A stretch of 40,487 nt of DNA from F0422 sp003992255. Lineage in GTDB: Bacteria > Bacillota > Negativicutes > Veillonellales > Veillonellaceae. Under the pieces are notes generated by a model. It was given only the letters and a program-made list of their open reading frames with translations, had not been told where the DNA came from and did no database searches. The position numbers were made by a program, and so were the translations under genes. Position 1 is the first letter of the stretch. Every line of letters begins with the position of its first letter. Below, piece by piece: positions 1-7,250 of the stretch. The stretch is from NCBI RefSeq assembly GCF_003992255.1, contig NZ_RQVA01000018.1:1-40487 (forward strand). Reading direction: 5' to 3'.

Positions 1-106
1 ACCCAATGAATATATAGCAGAGTACTTCTTAAATAAACTTTTAGGAGGTTGTGTCACAAATGTTTGACTACCGTAGAAAAAATTCAGTGTAATTGTACTA
101 TACAGC

Positions 107-139
107 TTGACATTTTACTGTATTCTCGATACAGTTAAA
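107..139 (+). promoter_or_regulatory. Promoter with palindromic operator for ECF operon
   Basis: A -35 box TTGACA (107-112) and a -10 box TACAGT (130-135) are 17 bp apart. A perfect 7-bp inverted repeat, ACTGTAT (117-123) and ATACAGT (129-135), fills the spacer and covers the -10. The symmetry continues outward as TTT (113-115) and AAA (137-139). A further half-site ATACAG lies at 100-105. A repressor bound here would block RNA polymerase. The regulator is not identified and none is encoded next to the operon. Confidence 0.7.
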
Positions 140-175
140 GTTATATGTTATATAGAGGATTGTAGGGAGGAACGA

Positions 176-1642
176 ATGAAAGAAATCAAAGATGTGTCGA
201 AACTGAGTTATACCCATGTGCAGGGTGGTCAGTTTCGTTGGATAACGGTGAGTACTATCATGCTAGCATTGGGAACGATTTTGCATGCAGTATCGCCAAG
301 TGTGGCAGGGGTCACGCCGAACTGGACCATTGCTACGTATTGCGTGGCGATTAACTTAACGCGCCCAACCCTTCGACAAAGTTTAGGCATTGGCTTGGTA
401 GCAGCCTTGATCAATGTATTTACATCGAAATCTGCATTGCCTTATGGTAACCTTGTGAGTGAACCATTGGGGGCTTTCACATGTGCTGTATTGGTGCACT
501 ATATGTACAATTTAAAAATTGGTAAGCTCAATTTGATGCCAATTCTAAGTGCTTTTGTTAGTACCGTTGCCTCTGGTGGGGCTTTCATCACATGCCTATA
601 TTTAATCTTAGGTTTGCCTAGTAATGTATACTGGAATGCGATGTGGCCATTGGTATTGATGGTAGCCCTTTGTAATGCTGTTGTAGCGCCGTTCTTGTAC
701 ATTCCAGCGCAAAAATTGTTAGCTCGTCAAACAGCAAAGGGGCAGCAATTGACAGATAGCAGTGACCATAGTGATTTGCGCATTGTACCTTCTGTAAAAG
801 CGCCTATCGTTATCGAGCATATGAGTTTTCGCTATGGCAATCAAAGTGAGTATGCTGTGAAAGATATTAACTTAGTGGTATATGAAGGTGACTTCTTAGT
901 TGTTACAGGGCCAGCCGGATGTGGTAAATCTACTATCTGTATGGCTATGGCAGGCGCAGTGCCTAAATTCTATGGTGGTACTATGGAAGGTATGGTATTC
1001 ATCAATGGAAAAGCAGTGACGCAATTAGAAATTCCAGATGTGGCAGATGATATTGGCATTGTCTTGGCTGACTATGATACACAATTAGTGACCATGACGG
1101 TGGCAGAAGAAGTAGCCTTTGCCCTCGAAAATCGTGGCTATACAGCGGAAGCTATCCAAGAACGCACGGCTATCGTATTGGATCAAGTGGGGTTAACAGG
1201 TTTAGAAAATCGTAATGTATATAGCTTGTCTGGCGGACAACGTCAACGTTTAGCGATTGCTTCAGTGTTAGCTGTCAACCCATCTATTTTGGTCTTAGAT
1301 GAACCTACTAGCTCTTTAGATCCAGAAGGCACAGAAGAGTTGTATCGCTTAGTTGGTTCCTTGAATCGTGACCATGGTATCACAGTGGTTGTTATCGACC
1401 ACGATTTACATGCCGTATTACCGTATGCAAATCGTATGGTATTAGTCGATGGTGGAACATTGAAAATTGATAGTTCTGTAGAAGACGTATTGTCATATAT
1501 GTACGATACGAATACATACGTAGATGCATTACCATCTTTATTTGTGACCTATAAATCTTTAGCAGCGAAAGGAATTGCCTTAGACACACCTTGGTTATCC
1601 TTAACATCTGCTCAGTCTAGTCTTATGAAAGGAGAACGCTAA
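176..1642 (+). CDS. ECF transporter: S-component-like domain fused to EcfA-type ATPase
   Basis: The 488-residue protein joins a hydrophobic N-terminal half (about residues 20-180, five to six membrane segments) to an ABC ATPase. The ATPase has Walker A GPAGCGKST (245-253), signature LSGGQ (351-355) and Walker B ILVLDEP (371-377). The membrane part, with ILHAVSP and PNWTIATYC near its start, resembles ECF substrate-binding (S) components, perhaps TrpP-like; this is an impression and the substrate is unknown. S components are usually separate polypeptides, so the fusion is unusual. The ATG at 176 is chosen because GGGAGG (165-170) lies just upstream; an upstream in-frame codon at 107 would lie inside the promoter. 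It heads an operon with a second ATPase (1 base gap) and EcfT. Role inferred: high-affinity uptake of a vitamin, amino acid or similar nutrient across the cytoplasmic membrane. Confidence 0.8.
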   Translation: MKEIKDVSKLSYTHVQGGQFRWITVSTIMLALGTILHAVSPSVAGVTPNWTIATYCVAINLTRPTLRQSLGIGLVAALINVFTSKSALPYGNLVSEPLGAFTCAVLVHYMYNLKIGKLNLMPILSAFVSTVASGGAFITCLYLILGLPSNVYWNAMWPLVLMVALCNAVVAPFLYIPAQKLLARQTAKGQQLTDSSDHSDLRIVPSVKAPIVIEHMSFRYGNQSEYAVKDINLVVYEGDFLVVTGPAGCGKSTICMAMAGAVPKFYGGTMEGMVFINGKAVTQLEIPDVADDIGIVLADYDTQLVTMTVAEEVAFALENRGYTAEAIQERTAIVLDQVGLTGLENRNVYSLSGGQRQRLAIASVLAVNPSILVLDEPTSSLDPEGTEELYRLVGSLNRDHGITVVVIDHDLHAVLPYANRMVLVDGGTLKIDSSVEDVLSYMYDTNTYVDALPSLFVTYKSLAAKGIALDTPWLSLTSAQSSLMKGER

Positions 1643-1643
1643 T

Positions 1644-2450
1644 ATGTTAACAGTTGAAAATTTGCGCTTTTCCTATGTACCAGGACAAGACATTATGAAA
1701 GATGTAACTTTTACTATAGGAGATGGAGAGTTCATTACATTAGGTGGCCGTAATGGTTGTGGTAAAACTACGGTAACCCGTTTATTAGTGGGTTTGGAAA
1801 TGCCTGTAGAAGGTAAGATTTCCTACGATGGCCAAGATATTACGAATATGGCTACCTCTGAAAGAGGCCGTTTTATTGGCTATGTATTCCAACAACCAGA
1901 TCGCCAAATGTTCCGCCAAACGGTGGCAGAAGAAGTGGCATTTGGGCCAGAGCAGTTAGGGTATGACAAAGAAACTGTACGAAGTATTGTAAAAGATGCG
2001 TTAGACCGAGTAGGTATTTCCCATCTGGCAGAGGCGTATCCATTGGGATTGCGCCGTGGAGAAAAGCAACGGGTAGCTATCGCCTCCGCGCTGGCGATGC
2101 AATCGAAATTGTTGATTCTTGATGAGCCAACGAGCGGCCAAGATGGAACAGAAACAAAAGGGTTATTGGCGTTGTTACAAGAGTTACAACAACAAGGATT
2201 GACTATACTATTAATTACTCATGATATGGAAATCATGGCGGAATATTCTACGCGAGTGATCATCATGGGGTATGGAACAAAAGCCTTCGATGGTTCACCA
2301 GAAGAGCTATTTACAAATCGTGATGATCTGTTGGAACTAGGGTTAACAAAACCACCGAGCGTTGTGCTCAGTGAAACAGTACCAGCCTTAGGGTATTGTA
2401 AATCGATGAAAGAATTTGAACTGCGTTACGCAGAGTATGTGAAAGGTTAG
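1644..2450 (+). CDS. ecfA: ECF transporter ATPase (EcfA2-like)
   Basis: A 268-residue ABC ATPase that would pair with the ATPase half of the preceding gene as the energising heterodimer of an energy-coupling-factor transporter. Walker A is GRNGCGKTT (35-43), the Q-loop region is FQQPDRQ, Walker B is LLILDEP and the H-loop is LLITHD. The ABC signature is altered: the sequence is LRRGEKQR where LSGGQ or LSGGE is usual. In a heterodimer with one regular and one altered site this may make one ATP site weak. It starts one base after the previous stop with AAAGGAG inside the end of that gene, and its own stop overlaps the ribosome binding site of ecfT. Confidence 0.88.
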   Translation: MLTVENLRFSYVPGQDIMKDVTFTIGDGEFITLGGRNGCGKTTVTRLLVGLEMPVEGKISYDGQDITNMATSERGRFIGYVFQQPDRQMFRQTVAEEVAFGPEQLGYDKETVRSIVKDALDRVGISHLAEAYPLGLRRGEKQRVAIASALAMQSKLLILDEPTSGQDGTETKGLLALLQELQQQGLTILLITHDMEIMAEYSTRVIIMGYGTKAFDGSPEELFTNRDDLLELGLTKPPSVVLSETVPALGYCKSMKEFELRYAEYVKG

Positions 2451-2460
2451 GAGGAGACCG

Positions 2461-3126
2461 ATGACATTTGTACCATTAACAAAAATTTGGGCTACTATCT
2501 TCGTGTCCATCTTAGCTATTGCTATGAAAACCCCAGAGCTACTCTTGGCCTTATTTGGGGTAGAGTTGTTGTTGATGCTGATTGGTGGCATTCTATTCCG
2601 TCAATGGAAAGCTTTATTTGCTTTGATCGGGTTTTCTGCCTTCTTAGGTATCGTACAGTATTTGGGTAGCTGGTCTGTGGATTCTGCTATTGTGACAGCA
2701 TTGCGCATGTTGACAATGACTACCATCTTTATGATGCTCATTGTAACTACAAAAACACAGGATTTGACAGTAGCTCTTGTGCAACAATGCCGTATTCCGT
2801 ATGCCTATGCGTTTATGTTTACAGCGGCCCTACGCTTTGTTCCAGACTTTTTACGTGAAAGTAAAGCAGTGCAAGAGGCACAAGCTTGTCGTGGTATGTC
2901 TTTGGAAGGCAATTGGATGGCTAAAATTAAATCCTATATGACAGTTATCCAGCCATTGATGCTGAAATCTTTGGGACGATCTGAGACAATGGCGTTGTCC
3001 TTGGAGCTTAGAGGCTTTGGAAATCAACAACATACATTTATGCGCAAAGTAAGTCTTCGAGAAATAGATTATTTGGCGTTCTTTGTTATGTTGGGAGTGA
3101 CGTATCTCGTAATTCGTCACTTGTAA
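2461..3126 (+). CDS. ecfT: ECF transporter transmembrane protein EcfT
   Basis: A 221-residue integral membrane protein with four to five hydrophobic segments and the two coupling-helix motifs of EcfT proteins, seen here as ACRGM (in QEAQACRGM) and LRGFG (in ALSLELRGFG). EcfT connects the two ATPases to the S component and transmits ATP-driven movement. AGGAGGAG immediately before the ATG is a strong ribosome binding site and overlaps the stop codon of the ATPase gene, so translation is likely coupled. It is the last gene of the operon; structured repeats and a terminator hairpin follow. Family assignment is firm, substrate is not. Confidence 0.88.
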   Translation: MTFVPLTKIWATIFVSILAIAMKTPELLLALFGVELLLMLIGGILFRQWKALFALIGFSAFLGIVQYLGSWSVDSAIVTALRMLTMTTIFMMLIVTTKTQDLTVALVQQCRIPYAYAFMFTAALRFVPDFLRESKAVQEAQACRGMSLEGNWMAKIKSYMTVIQPLMLKSLGRSETMALSLELRGFGNQQHTFMRKVSLREIDYLAFFVMLGVTYLVIRHL

Positions 3127-3323
3127 TGCTATGTAGCCTATGGTGTTCCAGTCTAATTTAGAGTAATGAAAGACCGCAACATACTCCTTCTCAAACTGAT
3201 CCTACGGTAGGGTCGTTACTTATTATGCTATGTAGCCTGTGGCATTCTTAATTAAATCAAGCAAAGGAAAGAGCACGACATATTCCTCCACAAACTGATC
3301 CTACGGTAGGTTTGCTCCGGAAC
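3126..3323 (+). repeat. Two tandem 99-bp repeat units downstream of ecfT
   Basis: Two diverged units start at 3126 and 3225 with the same opening, ATGCTATGTAGCCT. Both carry CAAACTGATCCTACGGTAGG at the matching position (3192 and 3291), exactly 99 bp apart. The first unit lacks the right arm of the hairpin found in the second. The second unit ends inside the terminator hairpin at 3268-3339. Its opening GTAGCCTGTGGCAT (3232-3245) returns inverted, with one extra base, as ATGCCACAAGGCTAC (3367-3381), so the unit may be part of a larger inverted-repeat element. Confidence 0.75.
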
Positions 3324-3339
3324 ATGTCGTGCTCTTTTT
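3268..3339 (+). terminator. Terminator hairpin with conserved 32-nt loop
   Basis: The left arm (3268-3286, containing GAGCACGACAT) pairs with the right arm (3319-3337, containing ATGTCGTGCTC) over 19 positions with one mismatch, followed by a T run. The large loop (3287-3318) contains CAAAC and GTTTG, which can pair, and an inner CCTA-CGG-TAGG mini-hairpin. The same loop recurs in the terminator after leuB at 15267 on a different stem sequence. It would end the ECF operon transcript. Confidence 0.8.
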
Positions 3340-3550
3340 GTGTTTGTGTGATTTAGTCAGTAAGGGATGCCACAAGGCTACTACTCGTAACTGCGTTCCT
3401 TAGGATGGGGTGGTGGTATCGTTTGCAAACTTGCGCTTTGCTTAGTTTGCTTCGAAAGTATCGAATTTACTTTGTTGTAGTATGGATTATTATTAAGAAT
3501 AATTTTCAAAATTATCTTTTGATACTTGAAATGGATATACCTGTTAGTGT
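3340..3550. other. Intergenic stretch without a recognised gene
   Basis: It holds the inverted copy of the repeat terminus (3367-3381) and AT-rich sequence. No coding potential is convincing on either strand; a reading frame on the - strand has no ribosome binding site and low-complexity composition. Confidence 0.5.
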
Positions 3551-3556
3551 TATAAT
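3551..3556 (+). promoter_or_regulatory. Extended -10 promoter for the split-barrel gene
   Basis: TATAAT at 3551-3556 is preceded by TG one base upstream (TGTTATAAT), an extended -10. A possible -35 TTGAAA lies 19 bp upstream, which is longer than ideal. The start codon follows 40 bp later. Confidence 0.55.
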
Positions 3557-3596
3557 AAGATGAGGTAAGTTCGTGCAGGAGTTGAAAGGAGAACTC

Positions 3597-4091
3597 ATGG
3601 ATTATAAAGTGGCAGCTTCTTTTTGGACAGAGAGGGATACAACTGCAAGAAAGATGGACCCACGTGAATTGCATGTTGAGATTGTTGACTTTTTGAAAGC
3701 ACATCATACTTGTGCGTTTGCGACACATAGTGAAACGGGTGTACGTTGTACTCCTTTATCGTATACTGTACATGGTGGATACATTGATATTTTTTCTGAA
3801 GGTGGTGAGAAGTTCTTTCACTTAGAAGAAGATAAAAATGTATCGCTTACTGTGTTTGATCCTTATGAGGGTCCAGGTACGGCAAGAAGTGTTCAGATTC
3901 AAGGCGTGGCAACTGTGTTAGGTCCTGATGATGAAGACTATGCGAAAGTGTTACACGAGATTGGTATGGAAAAATTATTAGAACGTAATGATGCATTGTA
4001 CTTGATTCGTGTAAAATCGAATAAGATTGTTTACTTGAATGGTTCTTTGCGAGAACGTGGCTATTTTATTCGCCAAGTCTTAGTGAGATAA
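3597..4091 (+). CDS. Pyridoxamine 5'-phosphate oxidase-family (flavin split-barrel) protein
   Basis: A 164-residue protein with the layout of the PNPOx-like split beta-barrel family: an N-terminal helix region, then CAFATHSETGVRCTPLSY, a strand rich in glycine and aspartate (GGYIDIFSEGG), and VFDPYEGPGTARSVQIQG near the middle. Such proteins bind FMN, F420 or heme and include NimA-type nitroreductases; the exact reaction cannot be told from the sequence. The ATG at 3597 is preferred because AAAGGAG ends five bases upstream; an in-frame GTG at 3573 has no such site. It has its own promoter at 3551 and stands alone between two terminators. Confidence 0.72.
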   Translation: MDYKVAASFWTERDTTARKMDPRELHVEIVDFLKAHHTCAFATHSETGVRCTPLSYTVHGGYIDIFSEGGEKFFHLEEDKNVSLTVFDPYEGPGTARSVQIQGVATVLGPDDEDYAKVLHEIGMEKLLERNDALYLIRVKSNKIVYLNGSLRERGYFIRQVLVR

Positions 4092-4103
4092 GGTAGATTC
4101 GTT

Positions 4104-4132
4104 TTGCACATCTTCTCCAAGTATGATATAAT
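4104..4132 (+). promoter_or_regulatory. Sigma-A-type promoter before cyclophilin gene
   Basis: TTGCAC (4104-4109) and TATAAT (4127-4132) are separated by exactly 17 bp. The expected transcription start, near 4139, falls at the base of a terminator hairpin (4141-4175), so most transcripts from this promoter might end at once unless the hairpin is bypassed. Confidence 0.7.
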
Positions 4133-4140
4133 AAGTAAAG

Positions 4141-4175
4141 ACCGCCGTTAGAGGTTTCATCTAACGGTGGTTTTT
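4141..4175 (+). terminator. Intrinsic terminator between split-barrel gene and cyclophilin gene
   Basis: ACCGCCGTTAGA (4141-4152) pairs with TCTAACGGTGG and the next T (4160-4171) around a 7-nt loop, followed by TTTTT. It would terminate the upstream gene; it also lies between a good promoter and the downstream gene. Confidence 0.85.
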
Positions 4176-4197
4176 ATTTTAGAAATGGAGACAACTA

Positions 4198-4824
4198 ATG
4201 AATATACAACGTATCTTGCTAAGTGCTGTCTTAGGGGCCACGTTAGTGGTGACTGCTGCTTGTGGGACTGATGCAGCTGAGCAAGCAAAATCAAATGTGA
4301 CGAAAGATGTAAAGGTAGAAGCTAAGATGCCAAAGTTTGATGCTACACCAATTGCTGATGAGTATGCTGTTTTGCATACGAATAAAGGTGATATCAAAGT
4401 ACGCCTATTTGGTAGCAAAGCTCCTATTACAGTGAAAAATTTTAAAAGCTTGATTGAACAAGGGTATTATAATAACTTAACCTTTCACCGTGTCATCGAT
4501 GGATTTATGATCCAAGGGGGGGACAATAAAAAAGGTGGACCGGGGTACAACATACCGGATGAAGTGAGTAATGATTTGCACTTTAATAAAATGGGCGTGC
4601 TAGCCATGGCAAATGCTGGTCCTAATACGGGAAATGCACAGTTTTTTATTACCGTAGCTCCTACACCGTGGTTGGATAATAAGCATACGATCTTCGGTAC
4701 TGTAGTACAAGGGATGGATGTAGTAGAGGCGATTAGCCGAGTGCCAAGAGATAAACGTGATGCTCCGAAAGAACCTGTGGTGATTCAATCTGTTGAGTTA
4801 GCTCCTATTCCAGCTGGTGAGTAA
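4198..4824 (+). CDS. Cyclophilin-type peptidyl-prolyl cis-trans isomerase, lipoprotein
   Basis: A 208-residue protein with a lipoprotein signal peptide (hydrophobic residues 6-21, then Cys22 in VTAACG), a short linker and a cyclophilin domain. Diagnostic stretches are NFKSLIEQGYYNNLTFHRVI, GFMIQGGD, GVLAMANAG and NAQFFITVAPTPWLD, which carry the active-site Arg, Phe, Met and Gln of the family. It catalyses cis-trans isomerisation of Xaa-Pro bonds in proteins outside the cytoplasmic membrane, anchored by lipid. ATGGAG precedes the ATG by seven bases. The next gene begins two bases after its stop, so the two are likely cotranscribed. Confidence 0.9.
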   Translation: MNIQRILLSAVLGATLVVTAACGTDAAEQAKSNVTKDVKVEAKMPKFDATPIADEYAVLHTNKGDIKVRLFGSKAPITVKNFKSLIEQGYYNNLTFHRVIDGFMIQGGDNKKGGPGYNIPDEVSNDLHFNKMGVLAMANAGPNTGNAQFFITVAPTPWLDNKHTIFGTVVQGMDVVEAISRVPRDKRDAPKEPVVIQSVELAPIPAGE

Positions 4825-4825
4825 G

Positions 4826-5098
4826 ATGGATGAAAAGTTTTACACCTATATGGTTCGTTGTGCAGATGGCTCTCTTTATACAGGATGGACGACGGATTTA
4901 GAGAAGCGGATACGAGCTCATAATGGCGAAATTAAAGGTGGTGCAAAATATACGAGAGGTCGACGACCGGTGACACTAGTGTGGAGTACGGCTTTCACAA
5001 GAAAGCAAGATGCCCAGTCTATGGAGCAACATGTGAAACGCATGGAACGGTCTCAAAAAGACGCCCTCATTGCAGCAAATTGTGATATAATTAAATGA
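4826..5098 (+). CDS. GIY-YIG nuclease-domain protein (UPF0213/YhbQ-like)
   Basis: A 90-residue single-domain protein. The GIY-YIG core is visible as FYTYMVRC followed by SLYTGWTTDLEKRIRAHN, with the family's Tyr and Arg residues; GAKYTRGRRPVTLVW follows, as in the YhbQ/YazA group. These small proteins are thought to act on branched or single-stranded DNA, but their cellular role is not settled. The ATG at 4826 is used, one base after the cyclophilin stop, with GGTGAG as a weak ribosome binding site; a GTG at 4817, overlapping the previous gene, is possible and would add three residues. Translational coupling is likely. Confidence 0.85.
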   Translation: MDEKFYTYMVRCADGSLYTGWTTDLEKRIRAHNGEIKGGAKYTRGRRPVTLVWSTAFTRKQDAQSMEQHVKRMERSQKDALIAANCDIIK

Positions 5099-5132
5099 TA
5101 CAAATAATGTGTATACGAGAGGAGGTATGCTA

Positions 5133-5591
5133 ATGAAACGAGTGATTGTGTCTGTGAAGAGTACGCAACGTGATGCGGATGGAGAAGATACGGTGGTGGA
5201 ATTAGTATCCTCTGGCAAGTATTATGAGACGGCGCTAGCCAAGCATATTATCTATGATGAAAGTGAAGTGACTGGATTAGGTAATACGAAAACGACGATT
5301 AAGGTGTACAAAGATTCTGTAGTTCTTTTGCGGACAGGAGAGTTTTCTATGCGCCATGAATACCAATTAGGCAAGACGAATGTGGCGAGTCTAGAAACAC
5401 CTTATGGTGCCGTTGAATTAGCGATGTTAACACATGAATTAGAAATAGACTTAGAGGATGGCGAGGGCCATGTTCTGTTAGGATATGATATATCGGTTGG
5501 TGGGGAATGGCAATTCTATAATCAACTGTATGTAGAGATTCGGGAGGATATACATTATGGACATGAAAGAAGTTTTGAAAGCAGCCATTAA
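5133..5591 (+). CDS. DUF1934 (YwiB-like) beta-barrel protein
   Basis: A 152-residue protein with alternating beta-strand pattern, including KYYETALAKHIIYDESEVTG and TTIKVYKDSVVLLRTGEFSM, typical of DUF1934 proteins such as Bacillus YwiB. The family has a lipocalin-like barrel and no proven function. In many Firmicutes it sits directly before argS, as here. The ATG at 5133 is chosen because GAGGAGG lies seven bases upstream; in-frame starts at 5109 and 5127 lie before or inside that site. Its last 35 bases overlap the start of argS, which suggests coupled translation. Confidence 0.8.
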   Translation: MKRVIVSVKSTQRDADGEDTVVELVSSGKYYETALAKHIIYDESEVTGLGNTKTTIKVYKDSVVLLRTGEFSMRHEYQLGKTNVASLETPYGAVELAMLTHELEIDLEDGEGHVLLGYDISVGGEWQFYNQLYVEIREDIHYGHERSFESSH

Positions 5592-7221
5592 GGATGCTTT
5601 ACAGATAGCATTGGAACAAGGTGAATTACCTGAAGGAACCTATCCAGAGGCACAATTAGAAGTACCACCACAAAAAGAGTTCGGTGATTTTTCTACGAAT
5701 ATTGCGATGCAATCTGCTAGAGTGGCAAAATCCAATCCACGTGCGATTGCTGACATCATCATTTCCCATATGAAGTATGATTGGTTAGAGCGTGCAGAAG
5801 TGGCAGGAGCAGGATTTATTAATTTTTTCTTAGCTTCTGATGTGATTTATGATACTTTAAAAAATATCTTAACGACTGGTGAATCGTATGGTAATGCGCC
5901 ACTTCGTGAAGAAGATACAGTGCAAATTGAGTATGTGAGTGCGAACCCAACAGGTTTGCTACACGTAGGTCATGGCCGTGGTGCTGCTTACGGTAGTGCT
6001 TTGGTGAATTTGATGCGTGCTGCAGGATATAATGTATTTGCTGAGTACTATATCAATGATGCAGGTAAACAAATCGATAATTTAGCGGCCTCTGTAAATG
6101 CTCGTTATTTAGAGTTATTAGATATGAAACACGAGTTCCCAGAGTCTGGTTATCGTGGACAGGATATCATTGATACAGCGCAAGAATTGATCAATTGGAG
6201 AGGTGACTTCTTCGCTGCACTGCCAGAAGAAGAGCGTGTTCCATTCTTCAAAGAATTTGCTTTAACAGAAAAATTAAATGGTTTACGTAAAACATTGAGC
6301 AATTTCCGTGTAGGGTTTGATCGTTGGTTTAGCGAACGTAGCTTGCATAAAAGCGGGGAGATTCGCACATTAGTGAATCAGTTATTAGAATCTGGCGGAA
6401 TGTATGAAAAAGATGGCGCCTATTGGTTGGCATCTATGCAATATGGCGATGACAAAGATCGCGTTGTTATCCGTGACAATGGAGAACCAACATACTTAGC
6501 GGCAGATATTGCGTACCACAAAGATAAATACGAACGTGGTTACAAACAATTAATCAACATTTGGGGCGCTGACCATCATGGTTATATTGCTCGTGTAAAA
6601 GCAGCTATGGAAGCGCTTGGATTCAATCCAGATAAATTAGAAGTTCTGTTGTTACAAATGGTATTCTTATACCGTGATGGAGAACTTGTAAAAATGTCTA
6701 AACGTACTGGTGAAACCATTACTTTAGATGAATTAATCGAAGATGTAGGGGTAGATGCAGCAAGATACTTCTTCTTGATGCGTTCCTTAGATAGCCAATT
6801 GGACTTCGACATCAACTTGGCATCTTCTAAATCTAATGACAATCCAGTGTACTATATCCAATATGCACATGCTCGTATTCATAGTATTTTCAACCAAGTG
6901 AAAGAAGCTGGTATTGCCTATGGTGATTGGGCGAATACATCTTTCACAGCATTGCAAAGTGAACAAGAAGTGGAATTGATTAAAAAATTAGCAGCCTACC
7001 CAGAAGAAATTCAATTATCTGCTAATAACAAAGCTCCACATCGTATAGCTAAATACTTATATGATTTAGCAAGTCTATTCCATTCCTTCTATAAACAAGG
7101 CCGTATTATGGGCGTTGACCCAGAATTGCAACAAGCTCGATTAGGCTTGATTACGGCAACGGCACATGTATTGCAACATGGTCTTGGTATCTTAGGTATT
7201 TCCGCTCCTGAAAAAATGTAA
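5557..7221 (+). CDS. argS: Arginyl-tRNA synthetase
   Basis: A 554-residue class Ia aminoacyl-tRNA synthetase that charges tRNA-Arg with arginine using ATP. The N-terminal Arg-tRNA-synthetase domain (residues 1-90) precedes the catalytic core with the HIGH motif as HVGH (in PTGLLHVGHGRGAAYG) and the KMSKS motif as KMSKR (in KMSKRTGETITL). A DALR anticodon-binding domain closes the protein (from about residue 440). GGGAGGAT (5542-5548) favours the ATG at 5557 over the ATG two codons later. It overlaps the DUF1934 gene by 35 bases and is followed by pyrG after 29 bases. Length and motifs are normal. Confidence 0.97.
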   Translation: MDMKEVLKAAIKDALQIALEQGELPEGTYPEAQLEVPPQKEFGDFSTNIAMQSARVAKSNPRAIADIIISHMKYDWLERAEVAGAGFINFFLASDVIYDTLKNILTTGESYGNAPLREEDTVQIEYVSANPTGLLHVGHGRGAAYGSALVNLMRAAGYNVFAEYYINDAGKQIDNLAASVNARYLELLDMKHEFPESGYRGQDIIDTAQELINWRGDFFAALPEEERVPFFKEFALTEKLNGLRKTLSNFRVGFDRWFSERSLHKSGEIRTLVNQLLESGGMYEKDGAYWLASMQYGDDKDRVVIRDNGEPTYLAADIAYHKDKYERGYKQLINIWGADHHGYIARVKAAMEALGFNPDKLEVLLLQMVFLYRDGELVKMSKRTGETITLDELIEDVGVDAARYFFLMRSLDSQLDFDINLASSKSNDNPVYYIQYAHARIHSIFNQVKEAGIAYGDWANTSFTALQSEQEVELIKKLAAYPEEIQLSANNKAPHRIAKYLYDLASLFHSFYKQGRIMGVDPELQQARLGLITATAHVLQHGLGILGISAPEKM

Positions 7222-7250
7222 TCAGAAGCTATAATTATTAGGGAGGCATC

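Noticed and set aside
117..135. LexA (SOS) box over the ECF promoter
   Set aside because: CTGT and ACAG are 9 bp apart instead of 8, and Firmicute LexA boxes have a different sequence (CGAAC-N4-GTTCG).
3381..3728. 115-codon frame on the - strand upstream of the split-barrel gene
   Set aside because: It overlaps the start of a well-supported + strand gene and its promoter; no ribosome binding site and a low-complexity sequence.
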